This document shows positions 49,169 through 58,052 of a DNA stretch of 64,000 nucleotides, piece after piece (the first letter of the stretch is position 1; each line of letters opens with the position of its first letter). Made by a program: the position numbers and the translations under genes. Below the pieces are notes generated by a model. That model ran no database searches and was not told where the DNA came from. It was given only the letters and a program-made list of their open reading frames with translations. Origin of the DNA: Colwellia echini (GTDB taxonomy: Bacteria > Pseudomonadota > Gammaproteobacteria > Enterobacterales > Alteromonadaceae); contig NZ_PJAI02000017.1 of assembly GCF_002843355.2 (NCBI RefSeq), positions 25,569 through 89,568 on the forward strand, written 5' to 3'.

Positions 49169-49528
49169 TTACCAACGAAGACCATATCTTTTTTTGATTT
49201 TTACATACAGACTCAAGTCGTCATTGAGGCTATATTGATTCCAACCTTGGCCAATAACACCCACATATACAAAATATAATGAAAAAGACAGGATCACTAT
49301 ACTCCAAAGTGTTTTTTCTATTATTGAACCAGAACTGGACAATAATATGTAAATACAAAGGATACCGAAAAGTGCCCCAACGAAACTTATTATACGCCGC
49401 AACACAATCCAAATCACTGCTCCTAATTTCTGAACTTTAGTTGGTTCTTTATTTCGAGTTGGAGATATATACCAACAAAATAATAAAGCTATGGAAATAC
49501 TTGTGAGCAACCAAAACCATAAAGGCAT
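49169..49528 (-). CDS. Cassette-borne membrane protein
   Basis: 119 residues with three hydrophobic segments (FWLLTSISIALLFCWYI; ISFVGALFGILCIYILLS; LWSIVILSFSLYFVYVGVI). Not recognised. It is downstream of a lipoprotein gene by 15 bp with no attC between them, so both lie in one cassette. The stop is 8 bp from the cassette's attC. Confidence 0.65.
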   Translation of the reverse strand: MPLWFWLLTSISIALLFCWYISPTRNKEPTKVQKLGAVIWIVLRRIISFVGALFGILCIYILLSSSGSIIEKTLWSIVILSFSLYFVYVGVIGQGWNQYSLNDDLSLYVKIKKRYGLRW

Positions 49529-49543
49529 AATACTCCCTTAAAT

Positions 49544-49942
49544 TTACTTCTCTAGCTCTGCAATGATGTGAACAGTTTCAACATGACATACGTTAGATGT
49601 GAGTTCAATATTATATACCGACCAATCTAAGTAACCTTCTTTAGATACATGGATATTATAAATACCGCTTCTTTCTCCAGCTCCTTGAAGGTATTGAGCA
49701 TTATCACACTCACCAGAACTAAAAGATGTTACCTCTTCAGAGTAATCATTATCTTCAATAATAGCGGTGACATTGCAGGCAATAGGCTCACCTGTTGCTT
49801 TATCTATAATTTCAATGGTAAGTCCAGATACGTACTGCTCTGTACAAGCAACATCGCCATTATTGACGGAATCACTTGAATCTTCACAACCACTTAACAT
49901 AATGGAAGTAATTAAAATAAACTTATAAAAACAATTCTTCAT
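49544..49942 (-). CDS. Cassette-borne lipoprotein with carboxypeptidase-regulatory-like fold
   Basis: 132 residues. Lipobox SIMLSGC at the end of the signal peptide. The mature part has a beta-sandwich pattern, LTIEIIDKATGEPIACNVTA, then GIYNIHVSKEGYLDW, typical of carboxypeptidase regulatory-like domains in surface proteins. Four further Cys could form disulphides. First gene of a two-gene cassette. Function unknown. Confidence 0.72.
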   Translation of the reverse strand: MKNCFYKFILITSIMLSGCEDSSDSVNNGDVACTEQYVSGLTIEIIDKATGEPIACNVTAIIEDNDYSEEVTSFSSGECDNAQYLQGAGERSGIYNIHVSKEGYLDWSVYNIELTSNVCHVETVHIIAELEK

Positions 49943-49972
49943 ATGAAAATTCCTTGTAAAAATAAAGCATTT

Positions 49973-50049
49973 GGTTAAGCGGCATAAGACACCTCATCTT
50001 TAGTTAGATTTTGGTGTTCGCTTTAACGGGGGAAGATCATTGTTATGTG
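49973..50049 (-). repeat. Short integron attC site (about 77 bp)
   Basis: On plus it runs GGTTAAGCGG ... CGCTTTAACGGG ... GTTATGTG. Minus reading: CACATAAC ... CCGCTTAACC, a typical attC of a different subtype from the GTTGGTTAAAATAAGCGACG group. The following gene stops 3 bp away. Confidence 0.65.
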
Positions 50050-50051
50050 TA

Positions 50052-50510
50052 TTAGCACTCAAAATAAGTCTGCTGTTCTGAAACTAATATAAATTTAGTA
50101 GATTTGAGTTTAATGAATTTATATGGATTTGTAATAGCAGTAGAAGTAGCGCATGTACCGCTAGGAAAGCTATAAACAATTTCCCCTTGTATGTCATTAG
50201 AGTCTTCATAAAATGAAAAATTTAAACTATGCCCACCCGATGTTTGCATGCCCATATCAATTAATATAATTGATTCACTTGCAAAATCTATGGCCTCCAC
50301 TGGCTCGGATGTTCTTTTAAGTAATTCACTTTCATATTCTTCTTGGCTTCTTATTACTATCACACTCTTACTAGTGATATTCGCAAACTCATTATATTCA
50401 GCTTCATGAATTACCTCTGACTCCATTTGGAGTTCGGGTGATTCAGCCTTAGCTGAGTTGCACCCTTGTAATTGATAAATTAAAGGTAGAATTATTAATA
50501 ACCGTTTCAT
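50052..50510 (-). CDS. Cassette-borne lipoprotein with PrcB-like C-terminal domain
   Basis: 152 residues. Lipobox YQLQGC after a short hydrophobic signal. Residues 45-150 resemble the PrcB C-terminal domain (protease-stability protein): ESIILIDMGMQTSGGHSLNF parallels the GEKPTGGY-type strand, and CATSTAITNPYKFIKL the final strand. Outer-membrane or periplasmic. Whether it affects a protease is unknown. Confidence 0.7.
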   Translation of the reverse strand: MKRLLIILPLIYQLQGCNSAKAESPELQMESEVIHEAEYNEFANITSKSVIVIRSQEEYESELLKRTSEPVEAIDFASESIILIDMGMQTSGGHSLNFSFYEDSNDIQGEIVYSFPSGTCATSTAITNPYKFIKLKSTKFILVSEQQTYFEC

Positions 50511-50762
50511 TTCGTGTACTCCTTTACGTACAGTGTTTCGTATATTCGTTGGTATCTAGCCAAGAATCTTTATCTAGCTTTGTAGGATAAATCTAGTAGA
50601 TCTCTTTCTTGTCGCATAACATGCAAAATATAAACTTTATCGCTATCCACTTTTATAGAAAACACGACAAGAATTAGTTAACTTCACGGTAATTTAAGTT
50701 AACTAATTCTAGTGGCCTTTTACCTGATTCAGGAGGATTTTATAACCTTGTTAGTGAGTTAA
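50511..50762 (-). pseudogene. Broken cassette with ParE-like toxin remnant
   Basis: On minus, about 50586-50675 encodes VDSDKVYILHVMRQERDLLD, the C-terminus of a ParE/RelE-type toxin, with no upstream domain or antitoxin. To its right is a perfect 14-bp inverted repeat (GAATTAGTTAACTT at 50671-50684 with 50696-50709), and an attC-like CCTTGTTAG end at 50743-50751 without its left partner. Confidence 0.5.
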
Positions 50763-51062
50763 TTACCAATTTATTGCAGCAAAAGTTAAAAACAAACCTA
50801 TATAATTAAACGTAGACACAAACCTAAACCATGCTGGTAAGTTTTTCTTTAAAAAATAGAATGTTGTACAGAAGATAAAAATCATTGATGGAACAACAAA
50901 AAAGAAAACACCAATTCCACGAGCCATGCCCGAGCCTGCAGCGTCTGTACCTGTAATATAATCTTCGAAAAAGTGACTTATGATTAAAGCCCAAGTTATA
51001 GCTTGAAATGTAAGAATAACGTATGCTTTTTTTGGGGTTTTTGAACTTTCAGCAATTTCCAT
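50763..51062 (-). CDS. Cassette-borne membrane protein, intact copy
   Basis: 99 residues with three hydrophobic segments (ILTFQAITWALIISHFF; IGVFFFVVPSMIFIFCTTFYF; FNYIGLFLTFAAIN). Not recognised. A decayed paralogue lies at 48766-49062, showing duplication within the array. The start is 11 bp left of an attC site that belongs to the next cassette. Confidence 0.65.
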   Translation of the reverse strand: MEIAESSKTPKKAYVILTFQAITWALIISHFFEDYITGTDAAGSGMARGIGVFFFVVPSMIFIFCTTFYFLKKNLPAWFRFVSTFNYIGLFLTFAAINW

Positions 51063-51072
51063 ATTGACTCAG

Positions 51073-51168
51073 TAACGCCCTAATAATGGGCAAGTAATAG
51101 TTGGTTAAAATAAGCGACGCAAGAACAAAAACCAACTGTTTTTTGTCCTTGTTGAATTGCCTTGTTAG
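51073..51168 (-). repeat. Integron attC site
   Basis: Complete site on plus: TAACGCCC, AGTTGGTTAAAATAAGCGAC, AACCAACTG, TTTTTTGTCC, GCCTTGTTAG. The central arms AGTTGGTT/AACCAACT pair. Minus order CTAACAAGGC ... GGGCGTTA is the form of Vibrio-type cassette repeats. Confidence 0.9.
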
Positions 51169-51175
51169 GTTTTGA

Positions 51176-51433
51176 TTACTTATAGTCTTTTAACGACTTA
51201 CTTTTAATAGCATCAACTAAAAACGTTGGTAAGTTATCTAAAATTTTACCTGATATATAACCATAAATGCATACAGGTGCGACAATAATAAGAAAAATAA
51301 CACTTGATATAACATCATCTGTAGCCATTGGTATAATCGATAATAATGATAACATTATCATTGTCAAAAGCATCAAAGATAATAGCCCGCCTAGAATTCT
51401 TATTATTGAATTAATTTTAATATTTTCTTCCAT
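51176..51433 (-). CDS. Cassette-borne membrane protein
   Basis: 85 residues from the ATG at 51433. Two hydrophobic segments (ILGGLLSLMLLTMIMLSLLS; SVIFLIIVAPVCIYGYI) and a basic C-terminus. A longer frame to 51526 would run through the neighbouring attC site, so it is rejected. Not recognised. Confidence 0.65.
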   Translation of the reverse strand: MEENIKINSIIRILGGLLSLMLLTMIMLSLLSIIPMATDDVISSVIFLIIVAPVCIYGYISGKILDNLPTFLVDAIKSKSLKDYK

Positions 51434-51462
51434 TTTACGAACACTCCATTTAGAAAAGAAAC

Positions 51463-51558
51463 CTAACGCCTCATTAAGAGGAAATTTATAGTTGGCTAAA
51501 ATGTTGAGCGCAGTGAAAACAGCCAACTGTAAATTTTCCTGCTTTAATGACTTGTTAG
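51463..51558 (-). repeat. Integron attC site
   Basis: CCTAACGCC at the left, AGTTGGCTAAAATGTTGAGCG and AGCCAACTG in the core, CTTGTTAG at the right. The stop codon of the gene at 51555 falls inside the right end, as is common in cassettes. Confidence 0.88.
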
Positions 51559-51986
51559 GGTTTTATTAACTCTGCCCATTTATTGTTTAAAAAGCCAGTC
51601 TCTTGCCCAACTGACATTATTACGGGACTGAAATCATTAGTTTTAGGCAACTCAAAAACTACGTCATAGACGGTTATATCTTTAGCGCTTGTACCATTAG
51701 ATTTAGCCCACTCCACAATGGCAGGATCTTTAGTATCAGCGATACTTGCTTTGTCGAGTGCCTTTAAAAATATATAGTGCTCTAATTCAGATTCAATTTT
51801 CGTTGGATTGCGTTTAATAGAAAATTCAATAACAAGAAGCTCAGACTTATTGCTGTACAATTGAGAAATATAACTTTCAGCTTTGTTTTTATATTCAGCC
51901 TCTGCACCCCATAATTCATCTATTTCATTAGAGTACGAGAATGCTGAAATGAATATTAGGAAAATAAAAGATAGTTTAAATTTCAT
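51555..51986 (-). CDS. Cassette-borne exported protein
   Basis: 143 residues with a signal peptide (FIFLIFISAFSYS). The mature part is charged and mostly helical then beta (ELLVIEFSIKRN; TVYDVVFELPK). Not recognised. The stop lies in the cassette's own attC and the start is 19 bp from the next attC, a compact cassette. Confidence 0.68.
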   Translation of the reverse strand: MKFKLSFIFLIFISAFSYSNEIDELWGAEAEYKNKAESYISQLYSNKSELLVIEFSIKRNPTKIESELEHYIFLKALDKASIADTKDPAIVEWAKSNGTSAKDITVYDVVFELPKTNDFSPVIMSVGQETGFLNNKWAELIKP

Positions 51987-52004
51987 CCGTGACTCCAGAA
52001 AACC

Positions 52005-52100
52005 CTAACGCCCTGTTAACAGGCAATAAAATAGTTGGTTAAAATAAGCGACGGAGGAGCAAAACCAACTGTTTTTTGTCCTGCTTTAATGACTTGTTAT
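52005..52100 (-). repeat. Integron attC site
   Basis: CCTAACGCC, then AGTTGGTTAAAATAAGCGAC and AACCAACTG, TTTTTTGTCC, GACTTGTTAT at the right. Near-identical core to the sites at 51073 and 63078. Confidence 0.9.
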
Positions 52101-52110
52101 ACGTAATTAA

Positions 52111-52551
52111 CTACTTAAACTGCTTATTTGCTATAAATATTGGTATCAGCAATGCAACCAAGATAAAGAAATAGAAAACAAATGCAACATGATCATGTTT
52201 CTTTTTCCCTTTGGTAGAGTAGATATTTATACTTTTAGTTTTCCATAAACTTGCTAGTACGTAGCTACTCAATACATTAGCTAATATACCTACCAAAGAA
52301 TATATGATCCGCTCTTTTATCTTTAAAGTACTCCAAAAAGTATTCAATGTATAAAATGAAAAAAGCACATTGAATAGTCCAAATATAACTAAAACTAAAG
52401 TACCGCTTACGGAAAATATATAAGTAAGTTTTCCTGAATATATTGTGCCAGAAAATCCGAAAATCGATATTAATAGGATAGCTAGTATTGGTAATCCGAT
52501 AAGAGAAATAGGCCAAATTAATAATACATCTTTATTTCTTATAGCATCCAT
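52111..52551 (-). CDS. Cassette-borne multi-pass membrane protein
   Basis: 146 residues with about four hydrophobic segments (LIWPISLIGLPILAILLISI; FSVSGTLVLVIFGLFNVLF; IIYSLVGILANVLSSYVLA; VFYFFILVALLIPIFIA). Not recognised. It stops 10 bp from an attC. The attC of the preceding cassette, expected to the right, is at best a remnant at about 52578 (TATAACAGC). Confidence 0.65.
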   Translation of the reverse strand: MDAIRNKDVLLIWPISLIGLPILAILLISIFGFSGTIYSGKLTYIFSVSGTLVLVIFGLFNVLFSFYTLNTFWSTLKIKERIIYSLVGILANVLSSYVLASLWKTKSINIYSTKGKKKHDHVAFVFYFFILVALLIPIFIANKQFK

Positions 52552-52919
52552 TTATGCAGAGAGCTCCATTTACGTATAACAGCTTATTCAAAGGAATAAT
52601 TCCTTCTATCTATAAAAGAAAATTATCCATCTGATTTTTTAAATGTTATTGAGAATACGTCACTATTCAATTTATTTCAATCACTTAAAAATTAGCCCTG
52701 AACTGGTGGATGTGTAAAAGAAGGAAACTTTCATTCTTTGCTGTAGAAAGAGGGAAATTAATAAAGTTGTATCAATATAGAGTATCAATATTGTAATTAT
52801 TCGATAAATGTAAACTTTGTCTGTGATTGAATGACCATAGCCATAGCCGATGTAAAAGCTTGGGCAGTCACGTGATTTTACAATGACTAAATACCCCAAG
52901 TTCAGGTTAACTAATCAAT
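52552..52919. other. Degraded edge of the array next to the IS element
   Basis: 368 bp without a convincing gene. An attC-like TATAACAGC near 52577, a palindrome AGGAATAATTCCTT, and a pair of ends resembling the 198-bp MITE terminus (AGCCCTGAACTGG near 52694; CCCCAAGTTCAGGTTA ending at 52906) suggest layered old insertions. Confidence 0.4.
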
Positions 52920-54306
52920 ACTCATATGTTGGACATTAAGAGATAATTGGATCTAGGCCGCACTCTAATCGACCTTTTTCCTTATCTCGTGTCGGATTCG
53001 CTCTTTGAGCATACTTTGACAAAAAATTGATAGTTTTTTGCCATATTTTTTTCAGTGTCGATATCACACCTTGTGTGATTGATTCCATTAATTGATAAAA
53101 CCAACCTTGGGTGTTTTTTGCGACCATAAAGCTTGATAGCTCAATACCTACAAGTTGTTGAACACTCATTCCTATTCGCCGTTTTACTAACAACGTTAAT
53201 AAGCTTGCCCACACTAAACCTTCCATCATACTTGCTTTTCTGGTGTTAAACTTTTGAAGGTTGCAATATGACTTCCATTCCTTAAACAGTAATTCTATTT
53301 GCCACCGGAGACTGTATAGCTTTATGAGCGCTTCAGCACTAAACTTTTCTCGACTTAAGTTTGTTGCCCAATAAGTCGGCTCACTTTTCCCTTTAGGCCA
53401 ACTAGCAATCAAACGATAATACGTTTGGCCTTCCACATCCATATCAACAATAACGCTACGGCGAATATGCTTTTTAACGTCCTTTTGTTTCTTCTGGGAA
53501 AACCGTTTCAAGACTTTTCCTTGGCGATTAAATGCGGCAACAACGACTGGATTGACTGTTGCTTTAGCACGCACAATATAGAAACCACCTGCGATATCTA
53601 TTGATTCTAGGTACGACAACTTGAAGTACCCTCTATCGGCGAGAAACAAAGTGTCAACTAACGATTTAGCATCGGGTAAAAAATCATATTCAGCTTGGCT
53701 ATCTGGACTGATTGAAATATCTTCGGGATAGCCTTTAAATAAATCCCAACTCACATGTACCTCTATTGCTGCAGGGCTTATTTTAGTAAAGCGACCTTTA
53801 AAGGTTTCTTGTAAACTATCATGTACAGCAAACGAACTTCCATCTTGCATTACTATACGTTTAAAATCTGACAGTGTAGCGTCTGTACCGAGTATTTGTT
53901 GCTGCCATTCACTTAACGCTACATCGACTAATGATTTCATTAATTGGCTGAATTCAGGCTTACTCAGTTGATTATGAAACGGTTTATATTGAACATCTGT
54001 TTCCGTTAACTTCACAAAATAACGATGTAAATCTGTCACGGTGCTTACCGACTTATCACCTAGTGCCGTTATTAACGACATGACTAATTCAAAGGGTTTT
54101 ATTATTCGTTTACGGCTACAAAAACGAATTTCTTTACCTATTTCGTTAATATTATAATCGTTAAGTACTTTCGTTATTTTGTTTAACTCAGTATTATGTT
54201 TATTCATGCTCTGCTTTTGGGATAGATAGTGGTTTGGCGATTACTATCAGATCAAATTCAGAGCATGTTTTCAATTGTTTTATTCCTTAAGATCCAACCT
54301 ATGAAT
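52920..54306 (-). mobile_element. IS4-family insertion sequence
   Basis: About 1387 bp bounded by imperfect inverted repeats: ACTCATATGTTGGACATTAAG at the left and, complementary at the right, ATTCATAGGTTGGATCTTAAG (17 of 22 positions agree). One full-length transposase gene inside. I could not identify a convincing target duplication, which may mean an old insertion or a rearranged flank. It separates the cassette array from the sucrose locus. Confidence 0.8.
52936..54207 (-). CDS. IS4-family transposase
   Basis: 423 residues, apparently intact. DDE residues lie in VMQDGSSF (first Asp), FLADRGYF (second Asp) and LYSLRWQIELLFKEWKSY (Glu), which also gives the IS4 YREK signature (Y-x2-R-x3-E-x6-K). 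Full length for the family and no frameshift, so possibly active. Confidence 0.92.
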   Translation of the reverse strand: MNKHNTELNKITKVLNDYNINEIGKEIRFCSRKRIIKPFELVMSLITALGDKSVSTVTDLHRYFVKLTETDVQYKPFHNQLSKPEFSQLMKSLVDVALSEWQQQILGTDATLSDFKRIVMQDGSSFAVHDSLQETFKGRFTKISPAAIEVHVSWDLFKGYPEDISISPDSQAEYDFLPDAKSLVDTLFLADRGYFKLSYLESIDIAGGFYIVRAKATVNPVVVAAFNRQGKVLKRFSQKKQKDVKKHIRRSVIVDMDVEGQTYYRLIASWPKGKSEPTYWATNLSREKFSAEALIKLYSLRWQIELLFKEWKSYCNLQKFNTRKASMMEGLVWASLLTLLVKRRIGMSVQQLVGIELSSFMVAKNTQGWFYQLMESITQGVISTLKKIWQKTINFLSKYAQRANPTRDKEKGRLECGLDPIIS

Positions 54307-54358
54307 ATTCCTTAAATTAAATGCTTTATTAATAATTCTGATATTAAAGGAATTTAAG

Positions 54359-54393
54359 GAAAAAAAAAGCGCTCACCTAAAATTAGAGAGCGC
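54359..54393 (-). terminator. Rho-independent terminator of scrK
   Basis: Stem GCGCTC/GAGCGC with an inner loop, followed on the minus strand by nine or more T. It lies about 150 bp after the fructokinase stop. Confidence 0.82.
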
Positions 54394-54539
54394 ATACAAA
54401 CAACATAAAAAATTCAGGGAAGAACTTTACTATTAAGTAAGAGTCTTGTTATGACTATTAGTTCAATTTAAATTGAATTAATTGAAAGTTTTTATAAGTG
54501 ATGTTTAAAAGGTAACCATTAAAATATATTAGTCGATTG

Positions 54540-55496
54540 TTAAATGTCAGCTAGGTGAGGTAATGCTGCAAAGGCTCCTTTTTTCTGGCAGGTAAAAGCA
54601 CCACATTTAGCTGCAAATAACACCGCAGCAGAAACGTATTCTTGTTGCTCAATAATTTTATGTATTGACTCTATTTCGCTATGTTCTTCAACTGATTTTG
54701 CGAGTGAAAATAGAAAACCTGAAATAAAACTATCACCTGCACCTGTGGTATCGACCGGAGATATTTTAGGTACTTCAAACATTGTTGAAAAACCAGTGCA
54801 AGTTACTTGAATAGAACTTGAACCATCAGTGATTACAATAAGCTTCACACCAAGTAGTAATAAATATTGTATGTAAATATCGACATCAACTCCTTTGGTT
54901 TTAGCCAAATATTCAGCTTCGTCTCTACTCAATTTAACTATATCGGTTTCTTCTATACATGTTTCAACTCGGTTAGTTAAAAACGATAAATCTTGCCAAA
55001 GTTGCTGGCGTAAATTTACATCAAAACTAATTAAGACATTATTTTTTTTAGCACTTCTTATAGCGTAAAGCGTATCAGTATATATTGGCTGACTAGTTAA
55101 TGTGTTTGAACAAAAATGAAAAACGCCTATATTTTGCCAATTTACTTTATCAACTTGAGATATGCCATATTGCATGTCGGCAGTATTATGTCGGTAAAAG
55201 TTGAAGGCTCTCTCCCCACAAGAGTCTAAGCTAACTAATACTAATGCAGTATTAGCATCAGCTATTATTTTAACGTAATCGGTATGAACTCCGTCATTTT
55301 CTAGAGCTTGTATGAGCATATTACCAAAATTGTCTTCACTAATACCTCCTGCAAAGTATGCTTCTCCACCTAACTTAGCATAGGCTACTGCGACATTGGC
55401 AGGAGCACCTCCAGCTAACGGAATATAACTTGGGTCATTTACTGACGTAGGCAGAAAGTCGACCAACACTTCGCCATAACTGATTAAAGAAATCAT
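54540..55496 (-). CDS. scrK: Fructokinase (PfkB family)
   Basis: 318 residues. N-terminal ISYGEVLVDFLP and GGAPANVAVAYAKLGG (PfkB signature 1), C-terminal DTTGAGDSFISGF (signature 2 with the catalytic Asp). It phosphorylates fructose released by sucrose phosphorylase to fructose 6-phosphate. Downstream of the TonB receptor gene, with a hairpin between them. Cytoplasmic. Confidence 0.9.
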   Translation of the reverse strand: MISLISYGEVLVDFLPTSVNDPSYIPLAGGAPANVAVAYAKLGGEAYFAGGISEDNFGNMLIQALENDGVHTDYVKIIADANTALVLVSLDSCGERAFNFYRHNTADMQYGISQVDKVNWQNIGVFHFCSNTLTSQPIYTDTLYAIRSAKKNNVLISFDVNLRQQLWQDLSFLTNRVETCIEETDIVKLSRDEAEYLAKTKGVDVDIYIQYLLLLGVKLIVITDGSSSIQVTCTGFSTMFEVPKISPVDTTGAGDSFISGFLFSLAKSVEEHSEIESIHKIIEQQEYVSAAVLFAAKCGAFTCQKKGAFAALPHLADI

Positions 55497-55505
55497 AGAT
55501 TGTCC

Positions 55506-55532
55506 TTAAAAAAGCCCATCTAAAATGGGCTT
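55506..55532 (-). terminator. Hairpin terminator/attenuator between TonB receptor and scrK
   Basis: Minus-strand stem AAGCCCAT/ATGGGCTT followed by a T run. It lies between the receptor stop and the fructokinase start, so it may reduce scrK expression from the receptor promoter. Confidence 0.75.
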
Positions 55533-55562
55533 GTTATTACCTGTAAAATTGCTGCTTACCGA

Positions 55563-57986
55563 CTAAAAATCGTATTTAAGCGTCATACTTGTTGTTCTAC
55601 CATTAATTGCTCGAGCTCTAATGATATTATTAGCAGGGATATTACCTTCTTCAGCTTCAGTTAGACCGACTACATTAAATAAGTTGTTTACATTTAAAGC
55701 AACGCTGAAGCTATCTGATAAATAGTATTGTGCAAAGGCATTTACTTGGGTGTAACCATCAAACTTAAGCGCGTCTCCGGCATCTTGATCACCACCATCT
55801 TGAGCGTAAGCATCAGTTGTACCAATAAAGTTAAAGCCTGCGGTACCTTCTTCGAAGTTATAACTAGCTGTTAGTGAATATATTATGTCGGCTTGTCTTC
55901 TAGGTGTATTACCAACCGCATCGGGATTTAATGCATCTTGAGTAATCTCTGCATCTGTCCAAGTCATGTTGCCACTCACAGTAAAATCACCAATGTAGTA
56001 AGAACCTTCTAATTCAATACCATGTGATTCATATACACGGTCAAAGAATTTTTGGCTAGTTGCTTCAAAGTTTTGCTCTTGAGTTTCAGCAAAGAAGGCC
56101 GTAGCAAATAAAGCGAGTGCATCTTGGCGATACTTGGCTCCTAGTTCATACTGATCAACTTCATCAACAGCATCTTCTGGGGCTACAGAGCCATCATCTG
56201 CAATTTTTCCGAATGCTAAACGATCAGCATTAGTTGTACCACCGTGACTAAGATTCGCAAAAATAGCTAAATCATCATTTAGTATATAGTTAGCACCAAG
56301 TGAGTAAGATGTGTAACTCCAGTCATAATTGGCGATAGATCTTCCACTATTATTTACTGAAGACACACTTTCTTCAGGCTTTGAAATGATACCGTCTCTG
56401 TTCATGTCAATAGTAGACTGAACTGCACCAGCATAGGTTCCTGTTGCTGAGCCACTATCATAACGAACACTGGCATCAATGGTTAAACGATCAAACGTTG
56501 AGTTAATAGCAATATAAGGAGCAGAACTTTCATATTGTAAGTCGTAGTTTCTGGTACAACAATTCCCCCAAGCTGGAACACCATATGCAATTAAGCCATT
56601 GTCTGAGAAGCTTGTTCCATCAGCAGCGGTTACATCAATTAGTGAAGCGTTATTACCATTAATCTCTGATAAGTAAGTATTCCAAAGCCATGATTGTTCA
56701 ATGTTTTGTAAAGACTTGTAATAACCAAAAGTAACATTAGTATTATCAAATGATTTTAATATTTTTAAATCGTTAACCATAAAGTCCAAGTTACTCATTT
56801 CAACATCAAAGGTATGAATACGCATTAAGTTGTCACCTGTGTATGCTTGTCCTTGTTGTGGTCCTGCAGCATACGTTAGACTTGCACCAGAGCCAGCAAT
56901 ACTATCTGCAAGTACTTGGCTGCTTTGGATGCTTTCAGGGAATGGGGAAGTAAAACTACCTTTGGTACTTGATGTTCTAAATCTGTTCTCCATTGACCAA
57001 TCATTGCCTAAGTCAAATACCGCTTCTAAACCTACCGCGTTTACTGTTGGGTTCATACCATCACGCATATCTGAACGACGACGGTTGCCTGTGCCATCTG
57101 TGGTAAATAATGAAGTGAAATTAGCTGAATGGATAGCATCTGACTGAGAATCAAAGCCTGGCAATGATGAACCGTCTGCATACATAGGCATAGGTAAATA
57201 GCCCGTTGTAGCATCTTCTAAATACTTGTAGTAGACCCGAACATAACCTTGATCAAATTCTTTTGTTATATTGGCTTTGATTTGTCCACCATTATCCCCT
57301 ACATAACCGGTATTTCTTGGACCTTCACCTTGACGATAAAAACCACCAAAATGGAAATACATTGAGTTGTTAATTTCACCACCAAAGTCAAAATCTGTAC
57401 GGATAGTATCGTAATCTAAACCAATGGTCGTGGCGATACTGCCAGATTCGGACTCACCCGTTTTACTGATCATGTTAATAATGCCGCCAGGTGCATTTGA
57501 CGCTAAAGTTGATGAAGAGCCACCACGAATTGATTCAATTGATGACACTGTACTGTCAAGTCTGAGAAATATATCAGAGTTACCAAATGCGATGTCTCCA
57601 AATTGTAAAATGGGTAAACCATCTTCTTGTAGTTGTAAGAATTTTGCGCCACCAGCTGCAACAGGAAGACCGCGAACAGCAATGTTTGCATTACCTTCAC
57701 CACCCGATGATTCTGCGCGGATACCAGGAATTGATCTAAAAGCTTCTGATGTACTTCTAGGTGTTGCAATTTCAATTTCGTTTGGTGTCAAACTACTTAC
57801 CGAAGCTGTTGATGCCATAACAGTAGTACCTTTACCTGACACACCAGTAACAACGATTCGTTCAAAGTCTAAGCCTTTTTCAACAGCATTGTCTTCAGTT
57901 TTTCCTGTCTCTGCTGCACTCAAGCTAGAACAAATTGCCATGGTTAATGTGCTTAGTATTAATTTTTTGTAGGTTATGCTTTTCAT
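55563..57986 (-). CDS. TonB-dependent outer-membrane receptor (probable sucrose receptor)
   Basis: 807 residues from the ATG at 57986, where GGGGAATAC provides a ribosome-binding site. Signal peptide KLILSTLTMAICSSLSAAE, plug domain from about residue 45 (FERIVVTGVS, RSTSEAFRSIPGIRAESSGG, IAVRGLPV), then a 22-strand-type barrel ending in the aromatic YDF. Position in the sucrose locus and a palindrome 67 bp upstream suggest that it carries sucrose across the outer membrane under ScrR control, like omp(scr)/SuxA. Confidence 0.87.
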   Translation of the reverse strand: MKSITYKKLILSTLTMAICSSLSAAETGKTEDNAVEKGLDFERIVVTGVSGKGTTVMASTASVSSLTPNEIEIATPRSTSEAFRSIPGIRAESSGGEGNANIAVRGLPVAAGGAKFLQLQEDGLPILQFGDIAFGNSDIFLRLDSTVSSIESIRGGSSSTLASNAPGGIINMISKTGESESGSIATTIGLDYDTIRTDFDFGGEINNSMYFHFGGFYRQGEGPRNTGYVGDNGGQIKANITKEFDQGYVRVYYKYLEDATTGYLPMPMYADGSSLPGFDSQSDAIHSANFTSLFTTDGTGNRRRSDMRDGMNPTVNAVGLEAVFDLGNDWSMENRFRTSSTKGSFTSPFPESIQSSQVLADSIAGSGASLTYAAGPQQGQAYTGDNLMRIHTFDVEMSNLDFMVNDLKILKSFDNTNVTFGYYKSLQNIEQSWLWNTYLSEINGNNASLIDVTAADGTSFSDNGLIAYGVPAWGNCCTRNYDLQYESSAPYIAINSTFDRLTIDASVRYDSGSATGTYAGAVQSTIDMNRDGIISKPEESVSSVNNSGRSIANYDWSYTSYSLGANYILNDDLAIFANLSHGGTTNADRLAFGKIADDGSVAPEDAVDEVDQYELGAKYRQDALALFATAFFAETQEQNFEATSQKFFDRVYESHGIELEGSYYIGDFTVSGNMTWTDAEITQDALNPDAVGNTPRRQADIIYSLTASYNFEEGTAGFNFIGTTDAYAQDGGDQDAGDALKFDGYTQVNAFAQYYLSDSFSVALNVNNLFNVVGLTEAEEGNIPANNIIRARAINGRTTSMTLKYDF

Positions 57987-58052
57987 TTGTATTCCCCGAG
58001 TTACTTTATAGTATGTTTTATAATTAATTGTTGTCATATTGTTATTAATCGC

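Noticed and set aside
52573..52655. Full attC site right of the 146-residue membrane-protein gene
   Set aside because: Only a TATAACAGC end and a distant GTTATTG are seen, with no paired core; recorded as a remnant only.
52681..52899. 72-codon minus-strand frame next to the IS4 element
   Set aside because: Starts within a MITE-like end and has no ribosome-binding site or recognisable features; kept as degraded intergenic DNA.
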